Assembly: GCF_964355755.1 (NCBI RefSeq)
Contig: NC_092677.1
Location: 6,267,001 to 6,331,000, forward strand
Direction of reading: 5' to 3'
Origin: Antedon mediterranea
Lineage: Eukaryota > Echinodermata > Crinoidea > Comatulida > Antedonidae
Length of the DNA stretch: 64,000 nt
Below, piece after piece: positions 47,496 through 60,130 of the stretch. Position 1 is the stretch's first letter. Each line of letters begins with the position of its first letter. Under the pieces are notes generated by a model. It saw only the letters and a list, made by a program, of their open reading frames with translations. It ran no database searches and was not told the origin of the DNA. Position numbers and translations under genes: made by a program.

Positions 47496-48468
47496 CCCTC
47501 AATGTTAAAGTTTATGATAACGTTAGTAGCATACCGTAATAAAAAAAAATAAATAAAAGGCATCCACTCCATAGTAATTATCAATGGTCAAGATCTGAAA
47601 GGCATTTGAGTACTGCTCTAGGTAGAACAAAACGCTTCCTTTTATATCCTTATATTACTAACCTTCAACTAATTTTTAGCAATTGTATGTCAACATGAAT
47701 TTTCTTTACTACAAATTAAATAAACTATTCACTATGAAGATTACGAGAAAAACAAAGTGAAATATTTTTATTGTCAACAATTATCTTACTTACAGAGTAT
47801 AAAAAAAAAGACTTAACAATGTACATCCTTTATCGTTCAAACCATTTACAAAAAATCATCATATAACCTTATTATCATATAACGTAAAGCTGTCCTGATA
47901 TAAAACATAATTTTCATAGTTAAAATTATATTGGGGTATTGCCAATCTGTAAAATTCTACCTATTACTTACTTTTTGGTGCTTGCTATCGTATTGCCTCG
48001 TTCAAAAGAATAATAATTTTAAAAAAATGGATATTTAATTGTTGTAATTGTGCGGGTTATATAAAATAATATATTCAACGGAGGACATGTTTATTTCATT
48101 ACCATCTGTTTCGTTTGCTTGGTCTGTTTTCTCATCTGCACAAATTTTAAAAGGAAAATTTTTTGGTTCTTACTCAGAATTATAATTCGATTAAAAACAA
48201 ACACCCAAACCACCACCACAAAAAAAAAAAAAAAAAAATTATATCGATTTAAACAAAAATATTTAGATAGATTGGCGCGCCTCCCGTTTACGAGAGTCAA
48301 TTTCCAATGTATGTTTAATCAATATAATTATTATACTATTATTTTTTTTTAACAAGAAGTAATTTTTAATTATCTCGAAAGGCTACAATGCGACATATTT
48401 TTGTATTAATACTGATATCCATAGAATGATGATGTGATAAATTGCCAATACATTCAGATTACGTTTGT
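47496..48468. other. 973 bp segment present only in units 2 and 3
   Basis: Lies between GATAGATTGTGT and ACAACTAACTATTAG, which are directly joined in units 1 and 4. No gene recognised. Its right edge contains the left arm of a palindrome (48457-48499: GATTACGTT and ACAACTAA facing TTAGTTGT and AACGTAATC) that is cut in units 1 and 4, so loss from those units is more likely than gain here. The equivalent in unit 3 is 53847-54822. Confidence 0.8.
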
Positions 48469-48979
48469 ACAACTAACTATTAGTTGTGTTAACGTAATCT
48501 TAACTATCTATTTAAAATTTAACCACTATATTTATTTTGTCCACGCATAATTATAATCGATTAAGCGCCCCATTCAAAATTGACCCGCATACACAATTAC
48601 ACACATAGGCCTACATTTACGTTATTATGCCTACAACAGCAACTTGTACTGTATATCTGTACTGCATAAGATTAAGTTGATAATAAAACTGTATTATTAC
48701 CAATATCTTAATTCAATCTTTGATTTTGGTTTGTTCGTTCCAAAAAGAGAACTTAAATTTAATATATATATTTATGAAGGTATATCTTTGATTTTGTTTT
48801 GTTCGTTCCAAAAAGAGAACTTAAATTTAATATATATAATTATGAAGGTATATCTTTAATTTTGTTTCGTTCGTTCCAAAAAGAGAACTTAAATTTAATA
48901 TATATAATTATGAAGGTACTATATATCTTTGATTTTGTTTCGTCCGTTCTAATAGGAGAATTTAAATTTAATTTTTAGT

Positions 48980-49410
48980 AGACGTTTTAGTAGATGTAAA
49001 GAAAAGGTTAAACGTAATTTGTTCAGGTCGTTTGGTACTAATCTGTACTGTTGTATGTTATGGTCTGACCACACTGTTCAGAATATTAAATCTTTGGAGG
49101 TGTGCTACAACAACTCATTGAGAATGTTGCTAGGCTAATTATCTAAGCACTGTAGTGCTAGTAATTATGTTTGCCACGAGGAGAATCCCCTCTTTCTACG
49201 AGCATGTACGCAATGTGTGTCTATGGTTTTAGATTAAGAATTGTGAATAGTGAAAACGATCTGGTTAGGTGTACCACGAACTATTTTTTCCGATATTCAA
49301 ATCTCTACACCAAGTAAGGAAAACTCCTATTTTAGTTTGATTTTCCGGTTTTCTATTATTTGTTTTTGTATATATAGTATGTATGGAATATTTATTCTGA
49401 ATAAAGTAAT
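48980..49410 (+). mobile_element. non-LTR retrotransposon 3' end, unit 2
   Basis: Copy of the 41900-42340 element with small indels; preceded by four ~61 bp repeats at 48715-48970. Confidence 0.6.
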
Positions 49411-49747
49411 CAAATCAAATCAAATCCATATAATTATAAATGTAGACTTAAACTCAACCGGTAGTATGTTGTATATAATATGAACAATAAGAATGTTTCA
49501 CTACACTCTAAACCACATTTAGAGTGTAGCACATATTAAAAATACACTGTTTGAAACATTGTGGTCTTCAATTGGTCAATCTAATGTTTCATTTAGAAGG
49601 TGCTAGAATATTGGAACAGTCTACTATAGTTTATAGCAAAATTAGCCTCAAAGAAACGTTACCTAGAACAAACATGATTATTTTTTATATTGAAACACGC
49701 TTAAGATGAATAACATTATACCAACGTTTAATATTGGTCTAATACGT

Positions 49748-50230
49748 CTCTGCTCTACATAAACAAAGATAGCGAAAAATGGTAAAGATCGGATGGTTGC
49801 TTTGGTGCAGTCCACGTAATACATGGATCCCAGCAAAATATGGATTAGTAGAACGTTTAGAATACCACCGTTTCATTTCATTTGGTATTGAACAAGGCCA
49901 TATACATGGCTGCAGTCGCGTGCTCAAGTTAGTGTTTACCGACCAACCAACCGACCGACCGACATAGTGAGCTCTAGAGTTACGTTGCACGCGACTAAAA
50001 AGACCCGAAAATTTTAGATGCTGATGATCTTCTTGCAAATCATAAATCAATTCTGAAACATTTGTGAACGCACGCGAATAGGATACACCGATGAGGTTGT
50101 ACAGACGTGGAGTCATCTAAGATGCTCATGAAAGAATATAAAGCGTGTGTACATTACTTTACTCTTCCCTGATATTACAAACTGAATTCTTAAGTACTGT
50201 TTTCTTCACTGTAAAACCCGAACCCAGATT
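49748..50230 (+). pseudogene. broken sulfotransferase-like gene B, unit 2
   Basis: Same lost start, ~420-base deletion, GACC element insertion (49914-49996) and downstream deletions as the unit 1 copy. Differs by point changes such as GTAGAACG for GCAGAACG and CATAAATC for CCTAAATC. Confidence 0.85.
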
Positions 50231-51298
50231 TATCATCTTTAAGCATTATTATTATTTATTGAGGCAATTAATATACATTTTACAAAACATAATACAAATT
50301 AAACAAACACAACGTAAGAAGAAAATAATATATAATTATAGTCACTAGCTGCTAGGAAGGCACAAAGCAGCATAAGCTACTGTCACCAATAATTAATGAT
50401 AAATTACTAAAAGTTAAAATATTAAAAGAATTATATTAAGACTATAGTTTATGTAAGTGTAAACTTAATAAAATTGTACATTTAATATACAGTACATACA
50501 ATTTTTATTATAATATAGGCCTAATAACCAATTATTATGAAGAAACAACTTTAATTATTACACACAGGACGTAATTTGTTTACGTCGTTTGCGTGGCATA
50601 ACAAATTCGGTGATTTTTAGGCCATAAATAAAGACAAGTAAGATTTGTTATAGTTTTATCGCTTTATTATCGATATCCCTAATACTACAGTCTCTTTAAA
50701 AACAAAATATTATTAAACGTTATTGATGAATGTATTATTAGGCCTATCTTTATAATATGCATAAGTTGACAATATAAAATGGGCCGAATCGTCTCTGGCC
50801 CGAATCGTCTCTGGCCCGAATCATCCCGGGTCGTACTGTCACTCTAGGCCAAATCGTCCGCTACCGTACCAATTGACATCTTTGGCATAAGAAGTGAACA
50901 TGTTGTTTATATCAAACTATAATACAACTGAACTCAAATTATTAAATAGAAACCCACAATGTGAACATGTCACAATAATTTAATTTCACTATAGGCCTAA
51001 TCATATTTTTACATTTCACCATAATAATGTTTTCACATAGGCCTACAGATTGCAGTACAGTAACAGCAATTATTTGTAAGTGTATTATACTTATAGCAAA
51101 TCGATTGTTGATTTTTGGTTTAAATTAGATTAATAATCTTTATTATTTCTAGTTTAATATTGAATGTCTACTTAAATACCTATCCTTTTGTTAAGGTACT
51201 TATATGTGCCATTCCTCTAAGGAGTCAGTTAAAGAATGTTGGTGACTATATACTTCGTTTATGTCCATCTCACATGCACCCTTAGGCTAGGCTAGGCT

Positions 51299-52192
51299 TT
51301 ATGTAGATCCAGTTGATTGTAATCTAAGGGCGTACATTTTGTTGTAATATGGAAGAGCAGTGTCTATACATGTGTTAATATCATCGTCGAGTTCCGATCG
51401 GTTTGGCTCTGGTTTGGAAGTGTGGAAGTTTGAACTGGCAAATGCTTCTTTGAAAAAGTCTGCCTTTTTGTTTCCTTTCACTATAATTGTCGATGACTTC
51501 CAGGCCTGGGCTACTTCATCGCCCGGTTGCCAATTTAAGAGTTTATCGCTATACTTAATTCCAATACGCTCACAGAACTGCTTCATAGTTGACTTTGGGT
51601 TTGCAAGCAGATCGTCGGAATCTATGATTACTGGGTTTTGTTCAATGTTGCTTTTAACTAAATGCTCGTAAAGTTGAAAACTTTCTCCAAATCCGTAATG
51701 TTCTGGAATCCATTCGGTAATATCAAGTTCGCATTCTCTGTCTCTTTCTTTTAAAAATCTGCTTAGCATGGCTTTCCACGAGACAAACGTCTTGACGGGG
51801 TTTCGAATTAGGAACGCATGACGGTAACCCATAGGTAACATATCAAGTTTACCTGTAATAGCAAATGCCATGTCTTTAACGAAAATCACCTTCTTTTCGG
51901 TGTATTCTGCCTCCATTACATCTTCTTTAATAAATGTATATGTTGCCGTTTCATACTTCCAGCTTGCTTGGTAATCCATCTGAACTGCATCTATTGTTTT
52001 AATAAACTTATCACTGTCTCTCTCTACTTGGTCGTTGAAATGTATTTGCTTATCTGGTCCATAAAAATATACACTGGTGTAAGGCTCATTGATGATTTGA
52101 ACATCATCTAGATTACTCATAGACTTTGTGAATGCAGTAGAAACTGTACGAGGGATACTCCAAAGAATTACACGAACCTGGTTGTCAGACAT
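51299..52192 (-). CDS. sulfotransferase-like protein A3, 297 aa, single exon
   Basis: As A2 except Ser77 (shared with A4) and Asn255; Gly295 is shared with A2. Both phosphosulfate-binding loops are intact. Proximal promoter with the NRF-1-like motif near 52357. Together with A4 it forms the closest pair in the array at the protein level (A3 and A4 differ only at residues 39 and 295). Confidence 0.85.
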   Translation of the reverse strand: MSDNQVRVILWSIPRTVSTAFTKSMSNLDDVQIINEPYTSVYFYGPDKQIHFNDQVERDSDKFIKTIDAVQMDYQASWKYETATYTFIKEDVMEAEYTEKKVIFVKDMAFAITGKLDMLPMGYRHAFLIRNPVKTFVSWKAMLSRFLKERDRECELDITEWIPEHYGFGESFQLYEHLVKSNIEQNPVIIDSDDLLANPKSTMKQFCERIGIKYSDKLLNWQPGDEVAQAWKSSTIIVKGNKKADFFKEAFASSNFHTSKPEPNRSELDDDINTCIDTALPYYNKMYALRLQSTGST

Positions 52193-52495
52193 TGTTTCAA
52201 TTGTGAAACGTGTTAGTTGAAAAGAAGAAGAAGTAATTTATCCTCAGACGTTCTGCAACCTGTTTTGTATTCCCTATAAAGATAATAAAATTAGTATAGG
52301 CTTCTAGGATTAGGAAAATATACATCGTTGTATCAACATATATGACGTACCGGTAACGCATGCGCGTAGTTTCGGAAAGTAAAGAACCGCTCGTTCTACT
52401 GTACCAATGAAGCATACACGTAAAAGTTGATGGTAATTTAAAGAGTTTGCAGCTCCGAAAGTGTCAACTAAACAAATCTAGGCTAGGAATAATTA

Positions 52496-53180
52496 TAAGA
52501 CCTTACCTTGATTGATAACTAGTTAAATACACCAATGTGGCAAATACAATAATGGCTTTTAAGTTTTGCTTGTAGTTATATCCACTAGGCCTCAGTTATC
52601 AGAGCTTACCTTGATTGGTTACTAGTTAATTACACAAATATTGCAGATACTATAATAGCTGTTAAGTTTTGTTTGTAGTTATATTCCGTAGGCCCCAGTT
52701 ATCAGAGCTTACCTTGATTGGTTACTAGTTAATTACACCAATGTTGCAGATACAATAATGGCTTTTAAGTTTTGTTTGTATTTATATCCACTAGGCCCCA
52801 GTTATCAGAGCTTACCTTGATTGGTTACTAGTTAATTACACCAATGTTGCAGATACAATAATGGATTTTAAGTTTTGTTTGTAGTTATATCCACTAGGCC
52901 CCAGTTATCAGAGCTTACCTTGATTAGTTACTAGGTAAATACACCAATGTTGCAGATACAATAATGGCTTTTAAGTTTTGTTTGTAGTTATATCCACTAG
53001 GCCCCAGTTATCAGAGCTTACCTTGATTGGCTACTAGTTAATTACACCAATGTTGCAGATACAATAATGGATTTTAAGTTTTGTTTGTAGTTATATCCAC
53101 TAGGCCCCGGTTATCAGAGCTTACCTTGATTGGTTATTAGTTAAATGTGGCAAATACTATAATGGCTTTTAAGTTTCCAG
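52496..53180. repeat. 103 bp minisatellite, unit 3 (~7 copies)
   Basis: Same monomer family. Its distal end, GGCTACTAGTTAATTACACC then CCCCGGTTATCAGAG then GGTTATTAGTTAAATGTGG, matches units 1 and 4 but not unit 2. Confidence 0.85.
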
Positions 53181-53583
53181 AGCTTACCTCGTGGAAGAAC
53201 AAATTTTGTTTTGAATGAGCCTCCGTTTTAAAATAAAGATTCTATTATTATTATTGTATGTATGTGGCAGATACTATGATTGCTTATGTTGTGCTTGTAT
53301 GTTAGTTATATCCCGTCATTGACAGCCCTTTAGATACAATAAGTGTTATCTTTGCCTTTATTGAATAAAATATCTCAACCACGAGAGTCGTGTCGTAGAA
53401 AATAAACACAAATGGTACACATCAGATTACTGTTGTAACTGTGATTACATTCAACTTTGGCTTTTGTGTATTTTGTTGTAGTCCAGAGATATTATGGTTC
53501 ACTATGTAATTTTATGAAAATGAAATGAAAAATGTATTAATGAATTGATGAAAAAACACCAGACATTATAGATTAAAGTTAAA

Positions 53584-53703
53584 TAGTCTACACTATCAAA
53601 CGTTATGTGATGTGCCCATATATGGACACGATGATGTCATATCACTATTATATTTGAGCATATCACTGCCATATTTGGGCACATCACACACAAACTAGTT
53701 TTA
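53584..53703. mobile_element. hAT-like MITE, unit 3
   Basis: Copy of 41214-41331; the right end has AGTTTTATAGG for AGTTTGATAGG. Confidence 0.7.
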
Positions 53704-53846
53704 TAGGCCTATACAACAAAATGTTTCTAATCTTCAAATCAAATAAAAATTGTTTATTTGAAACAATCAAAAATCAATAAAAGAAAGGGGCAATATTTAG
53801 AGATGTAAAGGAAACACGTTAGCAACTCAAGATAGATAGATTGTGT

Positions 53847-54822
53847 CCCTCAATGTTAAAGTTTATGATAACGTTAGTAGCATACCGTAATAATAAAAAA
53901 ATAAATAAAAGGCATCCACTCCATAGTAATTATCAATGGTCAAGATCTGAAAGGCATTTGAGAACTGCTCTAGGTAGAACAAAACGCTTCCTTTTATATC
54001 CTTATATTACTAACCTTCAACTAATTTTTAGCAATTGTATGTCAACATGAATTTCCTTTACTACAAATAAAATAAACTATTCACTATGAAGATTACGAGA
54101 AAAACAAAGTGAAATATTTTTATTGTCAACAATAATCTTACTTAAAGAGTAAAAAAAAGAAAGACTTAACTATGTACATCCTTTATCGTTCAAACCATTT
54201 ACAAAAAAATCATCATATAACCTTATTATCATATAACGTAAAGCTGTCCTGATATAAAACATAATTTTCATAGTTAAAATTATATTGGGGTATTGCCAAT
54301 CTGTAAAATTCTACCTATTACTTACTTTTTGGTGCTTGCTATCGTATTGCCTCGTTCAAAAGAATAATAATTTTAAAAAAATGGATATTTAATTGCTGTA
54401 ATTGTGCGGGTTATATAAAATAATATATTCAACGGAGGATATGTTTATTTCATTACCATCTGTTTCGTTTGCTTGGTCTGTTTTCTCATCTGCACAAATT
54501 TTAAAAGGAAAATTGTTTGGTTCTTACTCAGAATTATAATTCGATTAAAAACAAACACCCAAACCACCACCACAAAAATAAAACAAAAAAAAATTATATC
54601 GATTTAAACAAAAATATTTAGATAGATTGGCGCGCCTCCCGTTTACGAAAGTCAATTTCCAATGTATGTTCAATCAATATAATTATTATACTATTATTTT
54701 TTTTAACAAGAAGTAATTTTTAATTATCTCGAAAGGCTACAATGCGACATATTTTTGTATTAATACTGATATCCATAGAATGATGATGTGATAAATTGCC
54801 AATACATTCAGATTACGTTTGT
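53847..54822. other. 976 bp segment, unit 3 counterpart of 47496-48468
   Basis: Colinear with the unit 2 segment, with small indels in A tracts. No coding content recognised. Confidence 0.8.
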
Positions 54823-55324
54823 ACAACTAACTATTAGTTGTGTTAACGTAATCTTAACTATCTATTTAAAATTTAACCACTATATTTATTTTGTCCACGC
54901 ATAATTATAATCGATTAAGCGCCCCATTCAAAATTGACCCGCATACACAATTACACACATACATTTACGTTATTATGCCTACAACAGCAACTTGTACTGT
55001 ATATCTGTACTGCATAAGATTAAGTTGATAATAAAACTGTATTATTACCAATATCTTAATTCAATCTTTGATTTTGGTTTGTTCGTTCCAAAAAGAGACC
55101 TTAAATTTAATATATATATTTATGAAGGTATATCTTTGATTTTGTTTTGTTCGTTCCAAAAAGAGAACTTAAATTTAATATATATAATTATGAAGGTATA
55201 TCTTTAATTTTGTTTCGTTCGTTCCAAAAAGAGAACTTAAATTTAATATATATAATTATGAAGGTACTATATATCTTTGATTTTGTTTCGTCCGTTCTAA
55301 AAGGAGAATTTAAATTTAATTTTT

Positions 55325-55770
55325 AGTAGACGTTTTAGTAGATGTAATGAAAAGGTTAAACGTAATTTGTTCAGGTCGTTTGGTACTAATCTGTACTGTT
55401 GTATGTTATGGTCTGACCACACTGTTCAGAATATTAAATCTTTGGAGGTGTGCTACAACAACTCATTGAGAATGTTGCTAGGCTAATTATCTAAGCACTG
55501 TAGTGCTAGTAATTATGTTTGCCACGAGGAGAATCCCCTCTTTCTACGAGCATGTACGCAAGTGTGTCTATGGTTTTAGATTAAGAATTGTGAATAGTGA
55601 AAACGATCTGGTTAGGTGTACCACGAACTATTTTTTCCGATATTCAAATCTCTACACCACCAAGTAAGGAAAACTTCTATTTTAGTTTGATTTTCAGGTT
55701 TTCTATTATTTGTTTTTGTATATATAGTGTTATATATGGAATATTTATTCTGAATAAAGTAATCAAATCA
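55325..55770 (+). mobile_element. non-LTR retrotransposon 3' end, unit 3
   Basis: Copy of 41900-42340, preceded by four ~61 bp repeats (55066-55320). Confidence 0.6.
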
Positions 55771-56097
55771 AATCAAATCCATATAATTATAAATGTAGAC
55801 TTAAACTCAACCGGTAGTATGTTGTATATAATATGAACAATAAGAATGTTTCACTACACTCTAAACCACATTTAGAGTGTAGCGCATATTAAAAATACAC
55901 TGTTTGAAACATTGTGGTCTTCAATTGGTCAATTTAATGTTTCATTTAGAAGGTGCTAGAATATTGGAACAGTCTACTATAGTTTATAGCAAAATTAGCC
56001 TCAAAGAAACGTTACCTAGAACAAACATTATTTTTTATATTGAAACACGCTTAAGATGAATAACATTATACCAACGTTTAATATCGGTCTAATACGT

Positions 56098-56578
56098 CTC
56101 TGCTCTACATTAACAAAGATAGCGAAAAATGGTAAAGATCGGATGGTTGCTTTGGTGCAGTCCACGTAATACATGGATCCCAGCAAAATATGGATTAGTA
56201 AAACGTTTAGAATACCACCGTTTCATTTCATTTGGTATTGAACAAGGCCATATACATGGCTGCAGTCGCGTGCTCAAGTTAGTGTTTACCGACCAACCAA
56301 CCGACCGACCGACATAGTGAGCTCTAGAGTTACGTTGCACGCGACTAAAAAGACCCGAAAATTTTAGATGCTGATGATCTTCTTGCAAATCCTAAATCAA
56401 TTCTGAAACATTTGTGAACGCACGCGAATAGGATACACCGATGAGGTTGTACAGACGTGGAGTCATCTACGATGCTCATGAAGGGATATAAAACGTGTGT
56501 AAATTACTTTACTCTTCCCTGATATTACAAAATTGAATTCTCAAGTACTGTTTTCTTCACTGTAAAACCCGAACCCAG
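56098..56578 (+). pseudogene. broken sulfotransferase-like gene B, unit 3
   Basis: Same set of lesions as units 1 and 2, with the GACC element at 56264-56346. Point changes: GTAAAACG for GCAGAACG; CTACGATGCTCATGAAGGG, closer to intact B than the unit 1 and 2 copies at that place. Confidence 0.85.
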
Positions 56579-57619
56579 ATTTATCATCCTTAAGCATTAT
56601 TATTATTTATTGAGGCAATTAATATACATTTTACAAAACATAATACAAATTAAACAAACACAACGTAAGAAGAAAATAATATATAATTATAGTCACTAGC
56701 TGCTAGGAAGGCACAAAGCAGCATAAGCTACTGTCACCAATAATAATGATAAATTACTAAAAGTTAAAATAAGAATTATATTAAGACTATAGTTTATGTA
56801 AGTGTAAACTTAATAAAATTGTACATTTGATATACAGTACATACAATTTTTATTATAATATAGGCCTAATAACCAATTATTATGAAGAAACAACTTTAAT
56901 TATTACATACAGGACGTAATTTGTTTACGTCGTTTGCGTGGCATAACAAATTCGGTGATTTTTTAGGCCATAAATAAAGACAAGTAAGATTTGTTATAGT
57001 TTTATCGCTTTATTATCGATATCCCTAATACTACAGTCTCTTTAAAAACAAAACATTATTAAACGTTATTGATGAATGTATTATTAGGCCTATCTTTATA
57101 ATATGCATAAGTTGACAATATAAAATGGGCCGAATCGTCTCTGGCCCGAATCGTCTCTGGCCCGAATCGTCTCTGGCCCGAATCATCCCGGGTCGTACTG
57201 TCACTCTAGGCCAAATCGTCCGCTACCGTACCAATTGACATCTTTGGCATAAGAAGTGAACATGTTGTTGATATCAAACTATAATACAACTGAACTCAAA
57301 TTATTAAATAGAAACCCACAATGTGAACAATAATTTAATTTCACTATAATCATATTTTTACATTTCACCATAATAATGTTTTCACATAGGCCTACAGATT
57401 GCAGTACAGTAACAGCAATTATTTGTAAGTGTATTATACTTATAGCAAATCGATTGTTGATTTTTGTTTTAAATTAGATTAATAATCTTTATTATTTCTA
57501 GTTTAATATTGAATGTCTACTTAAATACCTATCCTTTTGTTAAGGTACTTATATGTGCCATTCCTCTAAGGAGTCACGTTTATGTCCATCCCACATGCAC
57601 CCTTAGGCTAGGCTAGGCT

Positions 57620-58513
57620 TTATGTAGATTCAGTTGATTGTAATCTAAGGGCGTACATTTTGTTGTAATATGGAAGAGCAGTGTCTATACATGTGTTAAT
57701 ATCATCGTCGAGTTCCGATCGGTTTGGCTCTGGTTTGGAAGTGTGGAAGTTTGAACTGGCAAATGCTTCTTTGAAAAAGTCTGCCTTTTTGTTTCCTTTC
57801 ACTATAATTGTCGATGACTTCCAGGCCTGGGCTACTTCATCGCCCGGTTGCCAATTTAAGAGTTTATCGCTATACTTAATTCCAATACGCTCACAGAACT
57901 GCTTCATAGTTGACTTTGGGTTTGCAAGCAGATCGTCGGAATCTATGATTACTGGGTTTTGTTCAATGTTGCTTTTAACTAAATGCTCGTAAAGTTGAAA
58001 ACTTTCTCCAAATCCGTAATGTTCTGGAATCCATTCGGTAATATCAAGTTCGCATTCTCTGTCTCTTTCTTTTAAAAATCTGCTTAGCATGGCTTTCCAC
58101 GAGACAAACGTCTTGACGGGGTTTCGAATTAGGAACGCATGACGGTAACCCATAGGTAACATATCAAGTTTACCTGTAATAGCAAATGCCATGTCTTTAA
58201 CGAAAATCACCTTCTTTTCGGTGTATTCTGCTTCCATTACATCTTCTTTAATAAATGTATATGTTGCCGTTTCATACTTCCAGCTTGCTTGGTAATCCAT
58301 CTGAACTGCATCTATTGTTTTAATAAACTTATCACTGTCTCTCTCTACTTGGTCGTTGAAATGTATTTGCTTATCTGGTCCATAAAAATATACACTGTTG
58401 TAAGGCTCATTGATGATTTGAACATCATCTAGATTACTCATAGACTTTGTGAATGCAGTAGAAACTGTACGAGGGATACTCCAAAGAATTACACGAACCT
58501 GGTTGTCAGACAT
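57620..58513 (-). CDS. sulfotransferase-like protein A4, 297 aa, single exon
   Basis: Differs from A3 by Asn39 (Thr in the others; it lies in the EPY-T-SVYF segment that follows the first loop) and Glu295 (as in A1). Binding-loop residues are intact. The 3' flank is shortened by about 40 bases near 57575; the AATAAA position is retained. NRF-1-like motif near 58678. Confidence 0.85.
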   Translation of the reverse strand: MSDNQVRVILWSIPRTVSTAFTKSMSNLDDVQIINEPYNSVYFYGPDKQIHFNDQVERDSDKFIKTIDAVQMDYQASWKYETATYTFIKEDVMEAEYTEKKVIFVKDMAFAITGKLDMLPMGYRHAFLIRNPVKTFVSWKAMLSRFLKERDRECELDITEWIPEHYGFGESFQLYEHLVKSNIEQNPVIIDSDDLLANPKSTMKQFCERIGIKYSDKLLNWQPGDEVAQAWKSSTIIVKGNKKADFFKEAFASSNFHTSKPEPNRSELDDDINTCIDTALPYYNKMYALRLQSTEST

Positions 58514-58815
58514 TGTTTCAATTGTGAAACGTGTTAGTTGAAAAGAAGAAGAAGTAATTTATCCTCAGACGTTCTGCAACCTGTTTTGTATTTCCTATAA
58601 AGATAATAAAATTAGTATAGGCTTCTAGGATTAGGAAAATATACATCGTTGTATCAACATATATGACGTACCGGTAACGCATGCGCGTAGTTTCGGAAAG
58701 TAAAGAACCGCTCGTTCTATTGTACCAATGAAGCATACACGTAAAAGTTGATGGTAATTTAAAGAGTTTGCAGCTCCGAAAGTGTCAACTAAACAAATCT
58801 AGGCTAGGAATAATT

Positions 58816-59610
58816 ATGAGACCTTACCTTGATTGATAACTAGTTAAATACACCAATGTGGCAAATACAATAATGGCTTTTAAGTTTTGCTTGTAGTTAT
58901 ATCCACTAGGCCTCAGTTATCAGAGCTTACCTTGATTGGTTACTCGTTAATTACACCAATGTTGCAGATACAATAATGGCTTTTAAGTTTTGCTTGTAGT
59001 TATATTTTGTAGGACCCAGTTATCAAAGCTTAACTTGATTAGTTACTAGGTAAAATACACCAATGTTGCAGATACTATAATGGCTTTTAAGTTTTGTTTG
59101 TAGTTATATTCCGTAGGCCCCAGTTATCAGAGCTTACCACCTTGATTGGTTACTATAGTTAATTACACGAATGTTGCAGATACAATAATGGCTTTTAAGT
59201 TTTGTTTGTAGTTATATCCACTAGGCCCCAGTTATCAGAGCTTACCTTGATTGGTTACTATTTAAATACACCAATGTGGCAAATACAATAATGGCTTTTA
59301 AGTTTTGTTTGTAGTTATATCCACTAGGCCCCAGTTATCAGAGCTTACCTTGATTAGTTACTAGGTAAATACACCAATGTTGCAGATACAATAATGGCTT
59401 TTAAGTTTTGTTTGTAGTTATATCCACTAGGCCCCAGTTATCAGCTTACCTTGATTGGCTACTAGTTAATTACACCAATGTTGCAGATACAATAATGGAT
59501 TTTAAGTTTTGTTTGTAGTTATATCCACTAGGCCCCGGTTATCAGAGCTTACCTTGATTGGTTATTAGTTAAATGTGGCAAATACTATAATGGCTTTTAA
59601 GTTTCCAGAG
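58816..59610. repeat. 103 bp minisatellite, unit 4 (~8 copies)
   Basis: Proximal monomers resemble unit 2 (CAAAGCTTAACTTGATTAGT near 59030, and ACCACCTTGATTGGTTAC near 59137); distal monomers resemble units 1 and 3. A mosaic array. Confidence 0.85.
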
Positions 59611-60011
59611 CTTACCTCGTGGAAGAACAAATTTTGTTTTTAACGAGCCTCCGTTTTAAAATAAAGATTCTATTATTATTATTGTATGTATGTGGCAGAT
59701 ACTATAATGGCTTATGTTGTGCTTGTATGTTAGTTATATCCCGTCATTGACAGCCCTTTAGATACAATAAGTGTTATCTTTGCCTTTATTGAATAAAATA
59801 TCTCAACCACGAGAGTCGTGTCGTAGAAAATAAACACAAATGGTACACATCAGATTACTGTTGTAACTGTGATTACATTCGACTTTGGCTTTTGTGTATT
59901 TTGTTGTAGTCCAGAGATATTATGGTTCACTATGTAATTTTATGAAAATGAAATGAAAAATGTATTAATGAATTGATGAAAAAACACCAGACATTATAGA
60001 TTAAAGTTAAA

Positions 60012-60130
60012 TAGTCTACACTATCAAACGTTATGTGATGTGCCCATATATGGACACGATGATGTCATATCACTATTATATTTGAGAATATCACTGCCAT
60101 ATTTGGGCACATCACACACAAACTAGTTTG
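60012..60130. mobile_element. hAT-like MITE, unit 4
   Basis: Copy of 41214-41331 with GAGAATATC for GAGCATATC inside. Confidence 0.75.

Larger units (their letters stand above)
43495..50566. repeat. tandem unit 2 (7.07 kb)
   Basis: Same order as unit 1. Longest unit, because its 103 bp minisatellite has about 14 monomers and it holds the ~973 bp segment 47496-48468 that units 1 and 4 lack. Confidence 0.92.
50567..56911. repeat. tandem unit 3 (6.35 kb)
   Basis: Same order as unit 2 including the ~976 bp segment (53847-54822), but with a short minisatellite (~7 monomers). A TAGGCCTA is inserted near 50993 relative to the other units. Confidence 0.92.

Noticed and set aside
48091-48300. poly-Phe/Lys frames around 48090-48350
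   Set aside because: Caused by an A/T homopolymer; the frame is broken by indels in the unit 3 copy of the same segment.
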